Under the pieces are notes generated by a model, which searched no databases, was not told the origin of the DNA, and saw only the letters and a program-made list of their open reading frames with translations. The translations under genes and the position numbers were made by a program. A DNA stretch of 64,000 nucleotides, from assembly GCA_028826165.1 (NCBI GenBank), contig JAPDFW010000011.1, positions 375,001 through 439,000 of the forward strand, in the 5' to 3' direction. Below, one piece after another: positions 41,001-53,100 of the stretch. Source of the DNA: Anaeramoeba ignava (taxonomy: Eukaryota; Metamonada; Anaeramoebidae). Within the stretch, counting starts at the first letter, position 1. Each line of letters starts with the position of its first letter.

Positions 41001-42877
41001 AAATTAATTTTAATTTTATAAATTAATTTTAATTTTATAAATTGATTTTAATTTTATAAATAGATTTTAATTTTATAAATTAATTTTAATTTTATAAATT
41101 AATTTTAATTTTATAAATTGATTTTAATTTTATAAATAGATTTTAATTTTATAAATAGATTTTAATTTTATAAATAGATTTTAATTTTATAAATAGATTT
41201 TAATTTTATAGATTGATAATAATTTTATAAATTAATTTTAATTTTATAAATTAATTTTAATTTTATAGATTGATAATAATTTTATAAATTGATTTTAATT
41301 TTATAAATTGAATTTTAATTTTATAAATTAATTTTAATTTTATAAATTGAATTTTAATTTTATAAATTGATTTTAATTTTATAAATTGATTTTACTTGGA
41401 GTTCTTGGTGTATAGCGTGAAGGAGAAGATGGTGTACTTGATGTATTACTATTATTATGTAAACAATCACCTCCATCCCAATTATATTCTGAAAAATTAC
41501 AAGCAATATCACAAAATCCATCTCCAATCCAATTTTGAAGACAACCAAAAGGAAGATCTGGAATTGGCCAAGCAAGAGAAACCTTAATTTTAAAAATTTT
41601 AAAAATTTTAATAAAAAATTTTTTAATAAAAAAAAAAGTGGAACGTTCCAAAAAGAAAAAAAAAATTTGTTTATTTGAAAAATTTTACTTTTTGACCTAA
41701 ACTTGTGAAAAAATCATCTGGCCAAACTTTACTAAAGAAAAAAAAGTCATCATTACAATAAATAAATTTTTCAGAAAGATTTGGAATTGTATGAATATTG
41801 CTTTCAATTGCAGGACTAAAAATAAAAGAATTTTAATTAAAATTAAAATTAAAATTAAAATTAAAATTAAAATTAAAATTAAAATTAAAATTCTTTTATT
41901 TTAATTTTACCTTGAAAAAGTTGGTAAATGACTGAGATTTCTAAATATTTTCTCGTGAGGAATTACAGTAATTTTTGGATTAGATAAATCAAGCCAATTT
42001 GGAATTTGACCATTTGTTACAATATATATATGATGAATCCAAGGAGCATTCATTTGAGCTGAACGTAAAGAATATCTCAACTCTTGATTATCTTGAAATC
42101 TATTTGTTGAAATTACCTCTTTAGGAAAAGGAGGAGGATCTGTTGAATTATCTCCATTTTCTATTTATTCAATAAGTAATTTTTAAATCAATTTTTAATT
42201 TTCAATTTTTAAATCAATTTTTAATTGGAAAATTTACTCCCAAGAATTTTCATTTTTGTTTCATAAAGTAATTCTTTATGTTTAGGATCTGAACCATTAA
42301 CCCATGTATAAACTAAATCAATTTTTTCAAATTTCAAATTCTCAAAACAAGTATTTGAAATATTATCACAAAATTCTCTTTGAACTTTCTTTTTCATAAT
42401 AACTTTTTAATTTTGAATTAAATTTTGTTTTGAATTTTGTTTAAATTTTGTTTTAAATTTTGTTTTAAATTGTTTTAAATTTTGATTTAAATTTTGAATT
42501 AAATTTTGAATTAAATTTTGTTTTAAATTTTGATTAAAATTTTGATTAAAATTTTGATTTAAATTTTGATTTAAATTTCGTTTTAAATTTTGTTTTAAAT
42601 TTTGGTTTAAATTTTGGTTTAAATTTTGTTTTAAATTTTGATTACTAATTCTAACTGTTTGTGAACCAATAAAAAATAATATATTAAATGCAATAAATCC
42701 AAAAATCACAAATAAACAAATTCCAGATGGTTTTGATACAAAATTAACTAGAAAATTATTGAATTTTTTAGGTTCATATTTATCTTCAGGTTGAATTGTT
42801 TTAATTGTTTGAATATCTTGTTCATTATCAATTGCTTTTTTTAATTTATTTCGAATTCGATCTCTTCTATTTAACAT
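38071..42877 (-). CDS. GNPTAB: GlcNAc-1-phosphotransferase alpha/beta (GNPTAB-type Stealth protein), about nine exons
   Basis: Exons on the minus strand: 42877-42646, 42402-42238, 42160-41911, 41815-41689, 41582-41396, 40917 to about 40011 (one unresolved internal junction), 39918-39763 and 39688-38071; about 1,190 residues. The order matches human GNPTAB: an N-terminal membrane anchor ([20 protein letters not shown]), Stealth CR1 ([13 protein letters not shown]), CR2 ([42 protein letters not shown]), two LNR/Notch modules ([40 protein letters not shown]), [16 protein letters not shown], an EF-hand-like loop (DRNQNGVLEENEL), [19 protein letters not shown], and a C-terminal membrane helix. In animals it adds GlcNAc-1-phosphate to lysosomal enzymes in the Golgi. 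A long Gln/Asn insert (about 38620-39470) lies before CR4. An in-frame TAG at 40676-40678 needs a short intron or is an error. Confidence 0.9.
38626..39470 (-). repeat. (CAAAAT)n Gln-Asn coding array inside the GNPTAB-like gene
   Basis: About 845 bp of TTTTGA on the + strand, which is CAAAAT on the coding strand (Gln-Asn), with Ile/Glu variants. One base is missing near 38985 and one is gained near 38880, so the frame is lost and regained within about 105 bp. The opposite strand reads ILILIL, which is not a gene. Confidence 0.9.
40918..41395. repeat. (TTTTATAAATTAATTTTAA)n repeat in GNPTAB-like intron 5
   Basis: About 475 bp of an 18-bp unit (TTTTAATTTTATAAATTAA) lying between the two LNR-module exons. 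Confidence 0.88.
42405..42645 (-). repeat. (AATTTAAAACAA)n repeat forming GNPTAB-like intron 1
   Basis: On the coding strand it begins GTAATCAAAATTT and ends TTAAAAAG. Splicing joins phase 1 ends and removes the stop at 42407-42409. If retained it reads as Asn-Gln-Asn-Leu/Lys repeats and stops. Confidence 0.75.
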
Positions 42878-42951
42878 TTTTTTAAAAAAGAAAGAAAAAT
42901 GAAAAAAATGAAAAAAATTTTTTCATTTTTTTTTTTCTTGTTTTTATTTTT
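42878..42951. promoter_or_regulatory. 74-bp divergent promoter between GNPTAB-like (-) and ankyrin-BTB (+) genes
   Basis: The whole gap between two start codons. It contains GAAAAAAATGAAAAAAATTT leading into TTTTCATTTTTTTT, so TCATTTTTT elements face both directions around a short palindrome (GAAAAAAATTTTTTC, 42911-42925). Confidence 0.6.
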
Positions 42952-45900
42952 ATGATTAAAAAATTTTTGAAAGCATTAAGATATAACAATTTAAATAAAT
43001 TACAAGAACTTCGCATTTTTGGTTTCAATTTTATTTCAAAATTTCAATTTAAAGATGAAGTCAATTTTTATATTTTTTTTGTTAATTAAAAATACAAATT
43101 AATTTTTTTTATAACTCTTTTTTTCTTTTTATAAAAGGTTCTTGAATCTATTTTAATAGCATCAATGGTTTCAACAAATCCTGATATATTTGATTTTTTG
43201 TTTAAAGTTGGTGCAAATCCTTTTTCTGTTAATGTATTGATTAAATTAATTTAAATCAAAAAATTAATTCATTTTTGATTTAAAACATTTAAATATTTTT
43301 AAACAGCAAGTAAATTTTCAATTTTTTATCAAGAAAACCAAAGAAAAAAAAATAAAAATAAAAATAAAAATAAAAATAAAAATAAAAATAAACTCATTTT
43401 GAAATAGTTTGTATTTTCCATTTTAATAGTTTGTATTTTCAATTTTAATAATTTTTCTTTTTTTTTCAAATTTTCAAAATAAGGGAGAAAATTGTCTTCA
43501 ATTATTTTGTTCTCATTCAAATAATTCTTCAAAAGAAAAAGAAACAATTTTCCAAATTATGTTTGATAATGGAGTTAATTTTAATCACAAAAGAGTTAAA
43601 TTTTTTTTTAATTTTGTGGAAAAGTTTTTCAATTTACCAAAATTTATCAAATTTTATAATAGAATACTACAGCATTACACATATCTTGTACAAGAAATGA
43701 TTATGATTTGGTTCATTTATTATTAAAATTTGGAGCTCAACCCAATTTAAAAGATTCTGGTTTGATTTATTAATTTTTGAAAAAAAATATTTTTTTATTT
43801 ATCATTTTTATTAGTAAGTAAAATAAAATTTTCAAAAAGAGAAGATTTTAGATTTTGTTTAAAAAAATTGATAACAATTTCCTTCTTTTTCTTGTTTTGT
43901 TTTGAAACAGAATGTAAATAAATAATTTTGTTTTTCTTTCTGCTTAAAATTCAATTTTAATTTAAACTTAATATAGGAATTAACACCAATTTCTATAGCT
44001 ACTCAACATAATAGTAAAAAAATCATTGAATTATTAATAAAATATGGTGCAAATACAGGTGCTTTAGTTGTAAATAAATAAAAAATATTTCTTTTATTAA
44101 TTGAAAACAAATTACAAATAATTTATTTTTTTTTAATATTGTAAAATATAATTATAGCAAGATTCCCTTTTTTGTTCAATTATAAGAAACAAATTTTTTT
44201 CTTTATATGATCTATTTCTTGATTCAGGTGCAAAACTTAATCCACAATCTGTAAAAAAAAAAGATTTGATTTAGATTTTAAATATTTAAATATTAATTTT
44301 AAAATAGATTGTTTGAATTATTTTATTTCATTTCTAATTAAATATTTTATTAAATATTTTTTATAGCAAATGCCACCTCTTCATTGTGCTTGTTCAAATT
44401 TTGATTATAGATCTATAAAAGAATTATTAAAAAGAGGAGCAAATCCAAATCTTAAAAATGTATTTCGAAATAAAAATAAAAATATTATCCAAATTACTTA
44501 TTTTTTTTTTAATCAATTAAATTAATTTAACTTTCCAAAAAAAAAATAGATTAATGTTTGCTTTTAAAATTTAATATCTTTTTTGTATTTCATTATTCAT
44601 TAATCTTTTTCTTTTTTTTTTATAATTGATTTCTTAGAATCAATATCCAATAGATTTTATTCAATATTATCATCCTGATAGAAAAAAATTATTTAAGATT
44701 TTATTAAAATACGGAGCAAATCCAAATTTAGGAATTGTAAATTTTCTTTTAGTTTGCAAAAATAAATTTATTGAAATGATTTTTTTCTAAATTTAAATAT
44801 TTGAATATAGAATTCTCCTTTGGCTTCTTTATGTTATTATCCTAATGTTGAAAGTTTAAAATTATTAATTAAAAATGGAGCATTTTTAGAAAAAAAAAAT
44901 GTAAAAATTATTATAAAAATCAAAATTATTTTTGATTAATTGTTTTTGTTTTAGTCAGTAAATTCTCTAAAAAGATTCTTTTCGTTTTTTTGGATCTTTT
45001 CTTATAAAAAAAATTTTTTTTTTAGTCAGTAAAAAATCATATCAAAACGAAAAAGAAAATAATTTAAATTTGAAAAATTGTTCTTTATTTTAATATTTTA
45101 AACAAAGAATTATTCTCCTCTTTCATTATCTTGTCAATCTAATTCATTTGGGAATGTTAAATATTTATTAAAAAATGGAGCAAATCCAAATCCTCCAAAT
45201 GTATTTATTTATATTTATTTATATATATATATATTTATTTATTTATTTTTATATCTCTTTTTAAGGGACAAATTCCTCTTCATGCAGGTTTATATCATCC
45301 TAAAGTTGTAGAAATATTATTAAAATATGGAGCAAATCCAAATTCTAAAAATGTAATTTGGAATCCAAAATGAAAAATCAAAACAATATTTTTGAATAAT
45401 AATAATAAAATCATTTTAAATTAGAATGTAAATTATGTTTTTTTTTTTGAAATTTCTTAAACATTTCTTTTCTTTTTGTTTTTAGAATGTAAATTTCATT
45501 TCCATTTTTTAATTAAAAATCAAAATTAAAAATTAAAAATTAAAATTAAAAGAATCAAATTCCACTTCATTTATTGCCAAGTATGTTTACAAAATCAAGA
45601 AATTCTTTTCTTTTAGTAGAATATGGATCTTATATAAATCCAAAAGATGTAGAGAAGAAAAATAATAATAATAATAATTTATTTTATTTAAATCTTTTTT
45701 CAAATAAATTAGTCAGTAAATATTATTCATTTTTTCTTTTTCTAAAAATTTAAATTAAATTTAATATAAAAGAGTGTAAATTTCAAAATGAATTTTTTTT
45801 TGAATAATAATTATAGTAAATTATATTAAATAATAAATAGCTTTTTACACCTTTAGATTATGCTCTTCAACATTCAAAAAAAGATATTGTTCGTTTTTTA

Positions 45901-47055
45901 ATAGAAAATGGAGCAAAAATAAATGTACATTTTATAGTTAAATTATTTTTATTTTATTATTCATTTTTATTTTGTCTTTTTTCTTAGAATCAAATTTCTG
46001 TAGATCACATTTTCTCAATTTATAAAAAAAAGGAATTTGTTGATTATTTATTGAATCAAATAAGTTTTCAATTTCTTAATGTAAAAAATCAAATCAAATC
46101 AAATGAAATGAAAAAAAATTTTTTAAACAAAAATACAAAAATAAAAAAGGATGAAACAAAATTTGTTCAATCAATTAAAAATTCAAATTATTCCTATTTA
46201 AGATATATTACAGATTATGGATTTGATTTTTCTTCTGTTGTAATTTAAACTTTAGATTTGAAAATTAAAAAATGAATTTATATTTATTATTAATATTATT
46301 AAATATATTAGGATATGAGTCAGTTTGTAAATAATCGGTCAATTAACTCAACAATATTTTTAAATACATATTCAAGTATTATGAAAGATTTCCAAAAATT
46401 TCTTGAAATGGAAACATTTGCAGATATGGAAATTGAAACACAAACAGGAATAATTCAAATTAACAAACAATTTTTTGAGTTTAGATTAGAAAAAAAAGAA
46501 ATTATTCAAAAAGCAATTGAAGTTTTCAAAGAAGAAGAAAGAGAAAAAGTGGAAATTTATTTAAATTTTATTTTCTCAGGAATTATTTACAAAAATCAAT
46601 ATGAAATAATTGAAGAATTATCGAAAAAAATCAATTTGACGAATTTCAAAGAAAAAATAGGAAGAAAAGGATTACTTAAAGATTTAGAAAAATTATATTA
46701 TTGTGAAAAAACAAAAGACTTTCAAATTTTAGTACAAGGAAAAGCATTTAAAGTTCACAAGATTATATTAATTGCAAGAAGTGGTTTATTTGAAGGAATG
46801 TTTTCTTGTGTTCAAGATAGTTCAAATTCTGTTCATGATTATCGCAATTCGAGTAAAGAATCAATTGAAGAATTCATAAAATTCTTGTATTTTGATTCAA
46901 TTCCAAAAAATATTCCTCATTTTATTAAAGAAGAACTAAAAGATGCTATTGATTTTTATCAATTAAATATTTATTCAAATCTTTCATCTCAATTACCAAT
47001 AACTAAATCTGAAATTCCAAAAAATTTACCAGTTTTTAATCCAATTTTTTTTTAG
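42952..47055 (+). CDS. Ankyrin-repeat/BTB protein with about one exon per ankyrin repeat (15 exons)
   Basis: Exons as read: 42952-43059, 43138-43233, 43484-43594, 43663-43759, 43977-44069, 44158-44250, 44367-44459, 44638-44736, 44811-44900, 45108-45200, 45266-45352, 45553-45648, 45841-45924, 45988-46239, 46312-47055; about 744 residues. Exons 2-13 are 84-111 nt and each encodes one ankyrin unit ending in a GANPN-type loop (ELLKRGANPNLKN, EILLKYGANPNSKN), nearly all with phase-0 introns beginning GTA. The last exon carries two BTB-like units, the second with VHKIILIARSGLFEGMF and DAIDFYQLN, the same module as in the RCC1-BTB array. The exon 4-5 junction is unresolved: the only GT near 43759 leaves a phase mismatch. 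Probably an adaptor protein; partner unknown. Confidence 0.8.
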
Positions 47056-47130
47056 AAAATGAAAATAAAAATTTTATTCAGTTTTAATCCTCTTTTTATT
47101 TTTAAATTTTATTTTTATTTTTTATTTTTA

Positions 47131-47170
47131 ATTTTTTCATTTTTTTTCTTTTTTTTTCTTTTTAAAGATT
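47131..47170 (+). promoter_or_regulatory. TCATTTTTTTTCTTT element before the EPG5-like gene
   Basis: TTTTTTCATTTTTTTTCTTT sits 13-39 bp before ATG 47171, inside a gap of only 115 bp from the ankyrin-BTB stop. Confidence 0.5.
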
Positions 47171-50100
47171 ATGAATGAAAAAAAAACTTTTGAAAATGAA
47201 AAAATTTTAAACAATTCTTTTATTCTTTGGTCTTCAAAAAATTATCAAAAACCAAAATTCGTATTATTTAATTTAATTTAATTTAAAAAAGAAATTTTGA
47301 AAAATTTTTTTTTTAATTATTCTTTCTTTTTTTGTTTGGTTTAAATTCCTAATAATTTTAAACTAAAGAACCAACAGGAAAACAAGAGATTAAAAAATTT
47401 AATTTGGAATTATTATAAAAATGAAAGTGAATTTGTTAGATTTCCAAATGAAATTGTTCATTTAAAAAATCAAATTACAATATCATTAGAAAATGTTTGG
47501 AAAATTGAAAAAGAAATTGAAAAAGAAAAAGAAATTGAAATTGAAAAAAAGCAAAATATTCAACAAGATCTATTTAAAAACCAAATAGAAGCTTCTTTTA
47601 ACAAAACAAAATTTGAAGAAACCCAAAAACTTTTTCTTAAATTTCAACATTTAATTTTTTACAAATTTACAGGATTATTAGCCAAAATTATCCTTTCAAA
47701 AACAAGACTTGAATCTTTCTTCAATAATTTTATTGAGGATATTCTGAAGAATTCTTTCCTGCTTAAAGATTTTCAAAAGAAAATAGAATCAGAAAAAAAT
47801 ATTGAAGAAAATGAAATTCAACAAAAAAATATCAATTTTAATACTGAAAACCAAGAGGAATTATCAACAAACATTTCCAAAACAAAATATTATATCAAAA
47901 TATTGTTTAAATTTGAAAAAATAGCCAGTTCGTTAATGCAAAAAAGTTTATTCATTAAACAATGCGATGATCAACATGAAAACATGCAAAAAATTTATAA
48001 AGATTTTATCCGTATTTTTAAGTGGGATATCAAAAGTATTTTAACCAAAATTTGGGATCAAAATACCCATTCAGGATTAGATTCTCAGCAATTACTATCC
48101 TCAAATTCTTATTCACATTTCCCCAAATTTCTTTTAACAATCCGGAATCATATTAAAACATTAACAAAATTATTACCATGTGTTGGAGTTATTAATGACA
48201 TGTTGTTTGTATTTAATGAATTAGTTGATTGTCCTGATTCAGGAGAATGGGGCACAGATTTGTTATATTTCCCTTCAATTTGGGATTATGAAAATGTGCA
48301 ATATTTTCTAAATATGATCACTCTCTTGCACAAAAACATTCAAACAAATGAAAATGGAAAATGGAAATGGAAATGAAAATGAAAATGAAAAAAGTAATAA
48401 TGAAAATATTGAAAAAGAAAATATCCAAAAGCAAAATAATAAAGAATACGAACTTAATTACCATAAATTTTTCCAGCAATTCCCATTTGATACTTTTCTT
48501 GAAAACATCTTCCAAAATCCAAATCTGGAAATTCCAACTATCCAAAAAATTTTATCAAAAATTATCAAGTTGTTATCTATTCCACTCAAACAATTTGAAG
48601 TTGATGAACCTTCAATAACGGAAATTGGCAAAACAATTTGCACAATTTGTATTGAATTCACAAATTTTGTGATTGAATCAAAAGAAGAAAATTATTTCGA
48701 TGAAATTGATTCTTTGGTGATATTATCGGTTGATAGTTTTATTCAATCATCAAAAATTTATCTTTGGTTTTTACTAAATTTACTTCCTTACCATTTAATA
48801 TCAAACAAAGCTGCATGGATTATATTTTATGGATGTTTCACGCAAAAATCAATTGAAAAATACTCTGAAATTGAAAATAAAAATCAATTTGAAATTGACT
48901 CAATGAAAAAATGGAAAGAATATTTAAACGATAATTCACAAATTCTAACCAAAAAAGAAGCTAAAAAAAATGAGAACAGAAAAGTATTTTGGAATGTTTT
49001 AAAAAATCCATCTTTTGGATCACCTCTCATCTCTTCATTAACAAAACTTGTCTTATCACAGAATTCTATGGATACTACTTTTGCAATATGCAGAGAGTTA
49101 TTTATTTGTGGATTTTTGAAATATCATTCTCTTTATTTCCATCCAGTCCTTCAAATATTGAGGGATGTTACTTCCAAAAATCAATTTCTTATTAGTTTCT
49201 TTTTCCAACATATTGCACAGAATGTTGAAAAAATTGAATATTTTATTCAAATCCAAATTTTAAGAGCAATTCCTTTTCATTTATGGAATCCCACTGAGGA
49301 TGATATGAACATTCTCAAAGATTGGCTTCTTTCAGGATTCGATTCAAATCTTTTCAGACTTTCAAAATGGTGCATTGATCAACTTAATTGGGAATATTCT
49401 GAAAGAACTTTTAGTCAAATCAATTCTCAAAATATTGAAAATGAAAATGAAAATGAAAATGAAAATGAAAATGAATATTCAGTTTTTCCAAATGAACCAA
49501 AATTATTTATTCACCCCAAAATTCATCGCCAAATGATTCTTATTCTTACTGATGCATGGTTAAAATACTACTCAAAATTTTCCATCTCAAAGAAAAAATA
49601 TTTTGAAGTTTGGTGTTGGAATACTTTATTCAAACTGAAAGTATTTTCTCCTTTCGGAAGAAGACTTATTCCTGCTCTTCATTATCCAGACGATCCTCAG
49701 GTTAAACTTATACTCCGTCATACATCTAATGAAAAAGATTCGGATCCATTTTCATCATTTTGTTTCCTAATACTTTCAGATTTTTTATTGCAATCAAAGA
49801 AAATTAAAGAATCCAAAAGCAAACAGATTCAGAAAGAATATAAAGAAAGAAAGTTCTTTTTATTTAACACATTGTCTTTCCATGGATATTCCTATTGTTT
49901 TATTAAGCTTCTTTATTATTATATCCCAGAAATATATTTTCAAGAAACAACCAGAAAAGTTTTATCAAATCAATCCCCAAAAAAACACAAAAAACCCAAT
50001 TCCAAATTAAACTCAAATTCGAAATCAAATCCAAATTCAAAACAAAGATCAAATATCAATCTCAGTTCAGATATAAGAGAAATTGAATCACAAGACGCCA

Positions 50101-53100
50101 ACGATAGAAAAGAAGATGAAAAACACAAGAGTTTCAACAACAAAATCAAACTTATTTATCAATGCTCAAAAGAAATATTTGAGTTATTTCGATTTGCAAT
50201 AATGGAGAAAAATATACAAGTTCCTGTGCCACCATTTTTAGAAAAGGAAACAGATGAAATCATCTCAGAACTGGCAGTTTCAATGATTTATATCAGGAAA
50301 AAGAAGAGAGAATTTAGTTATATTCTCTATCAAAAACTTGGAAAGGAAATAAATGAAGATGATATTGAAAAGCAAATTATCGAAAAAACAATCAGCTCTG
50401 ACAGCGCAGATCAGAGTTCCAAGACAAGTAAATTATCAAATCCCCAAAATATGCAGCTTCAATATTTATGCAATGGAGAGGAAATGTTTATTTTTTGGCT
50501 CTGTTTATTAACACTTCTTTCTGATTGGAATCAAAACAAAATTATCCAAAAAACACTGAATAATTTATTTAAATTTGCCTTTCAATTTCACATGGAAGAT
50601 TTGATTCATTATTATCTCAAATTGAAATTTGAACCTTTAGACAAACCATCAGGAAAAAAACCGCAAACTCAAAAACAAAGACTATCTCTTTCTAAATTTG
50701 AGCCTCTACTCCCAAGAATATCATTCACTTTGAATGAAAGAATAGAACTTATGAATACATATCCTTATTTCTTGTTTTTGATCTTACTTTTTGAAACAAA
50801 AATCCAGAAAAACCGCAGATTAATAATTGAGGAAGAATTCTTGAAAAAAAAGAAGAAGGAAACCACAAAGTTTATCAAAGACAAAGTTATCCAAAAACAT
50901 CTAAACCATTTATTTTGGTGGATCGAATTTGCTTTGAATTGCGATCCACAAAATGATTTATTGCCCTTAGTTTTCCAGGTGCTTCTTTCCTTGTTTTTTG
51001 AATGTAAAGATTGTAGTTGGGTTGAGAAAATTGTTGATTTAACAGACCAAAACGATGAAAATGGAATAGATGATGAAAAACAAAAAGAAATTGGGATTGA
51101 AATTGAAAAAGAAATGCAAAATATTAATATGGAATTGGTTGGGAGATCTTTATTGAATTCCTGCTTTGAACTTGAAAATAATAACAAACCCTTAAATGAA
51201 GTAATTTTGTCAAGATTGGAACAGGTTTCAAATGAATTGAAGATCCAAAAACAAAAAAGCGAATTTGAACCAACTGAAAATATTATTTACACAAATTTAA
51301 ATATGATTTATAAATCAATGGGGTTGTGGATTACAGACAACTTGGCATTAATGTATTCCAAGGCAATAAAAACAGAAAACACATTCAATGACCAATATTC
51401 TTTATCAAGATTATTTACTGTATTGATTGGGAGTGTGCTTATCCCTGAGATTGTTTTCACATCAGAAAACGAAAATTTTAGTTTGTGTTTCACTCTTTGG
51501 ATCGATCTTCTAAAAAGACCTAAATTTGTTTTTGTTAATGCATTAAAATATATTTTTGATTTGGATATTGAATTTGAGAAGTTAAATGGAAAACAGAAAA
51601 AAAGGCATTTATCAAATATTCCAAAAAATCACAAAAGAACCATCTATAATCATAGCAACAATAGCTCTATTGATCTTTCATCAATAAACCCAACAGAAAC
51701 ATCTATTACAGAAAGTGAAACTGATGAAAATCGAGCTCAAATCGAACCTCTTTATAAATCTTCTAATAATAGTCGTAGTAATCTTCTTGAAAATTCATCA
51801 AGAGAATCAACTGGAAAAATAAATTTCAAAAAGGGAATGAAAACGAAAATGAAACATGATATATTCCAAAAATGGAAATTGATCCAAAGTAATCGTTTGT
51901 TCAAAAAAGCAAGCATAAAAAATATCGAGAAATGTTGGAATGAAATAATTCAATTTTCAAGTAAATTTCTTTGTATTTGGCGCAAATACAAGCACTTAGA
52001 TTCTCAATTTTTAGCTCTTTTTTCTCATCTACTTTTCTATGAAGAATACTCGCTTGCAATAAAAGGTACCGCAGATGATATCAATGAAATACAAAGAATC
52101 AAGCAACTAAAGCAAAACAGAGAAATATCATACAATTTAATTGTCAATAGAAAATATTCAAATTTAATTTTTGAAGTAGAAACTTTATTTCCGTTTTCAT
52201 TACAAAATAATTTTCTTCATTTCGAAGATTTTGTTCATCATTTGGTTTTAAATCTCAAAGGGAAAATATTTTAATGGAAATCAATTAGAAAATCAAAATC
52301 TGAAAATATTTTTGTATTTATATCAAAAGGTGATCTTGTTAATAAGCACTAAAAATCGTCGATATCCTGCATTAATTCAACTTTTCCATGAAATAATTCC
52401 AGAAATGATGAAAACTTTCGATGAAAAACTGAATGAATTTGAATCAGTAAACATAATTAATCAAGAATACCAACATTTGAAGCAACTAATGATTTATCTA
52501 GAAAAGAAAACAATTCTATGTTTTGTTCAATCGTTGAATATCAAGTTTTTCGATATTGATTCAAAGTTTGCCAAAAATATCAACCAATTCACACAAAAAC
52601 TGATTCGCAAACATTTTCCAAAATATTTTTTTGATTATTTCCAAATAATTTTCCAAAATACATTGAACAAAAAAATACATCCATCAATGTGGAAGTTTTT
52701 GCTATCATTACCATTAGCAGAAAAACTTGAACCTGATTGCTTACTCAAAATAGTATTGTTTATGGGGGAAAAATTTGCTAAATTGAATGAAAAATTGATC
52801 AATGATTATATCTCAGAAAACAATATACAAAAAAACGAAACGCAACAAAATATAATCGAAGATGTTAATTTATCCAAATTCCTTTCTGTTTATACTGAAT
52901 ACATTATCAGTTTTGTTTCTCAAATATCAGAAAACCAGTTATTTAATGATCGAAACCAACTCAAAACAAAAATAGAGAATGATCAAAATTTGCACATTTT
53001 CAAGAATATTTTATTGAAACCCTTTCCTTTATTTGGAATTTTTGAGCCATTGGTTAAAATTACAAGTTTTGGGAATAATTTTTTCCTCCCTTTTTCTTCG

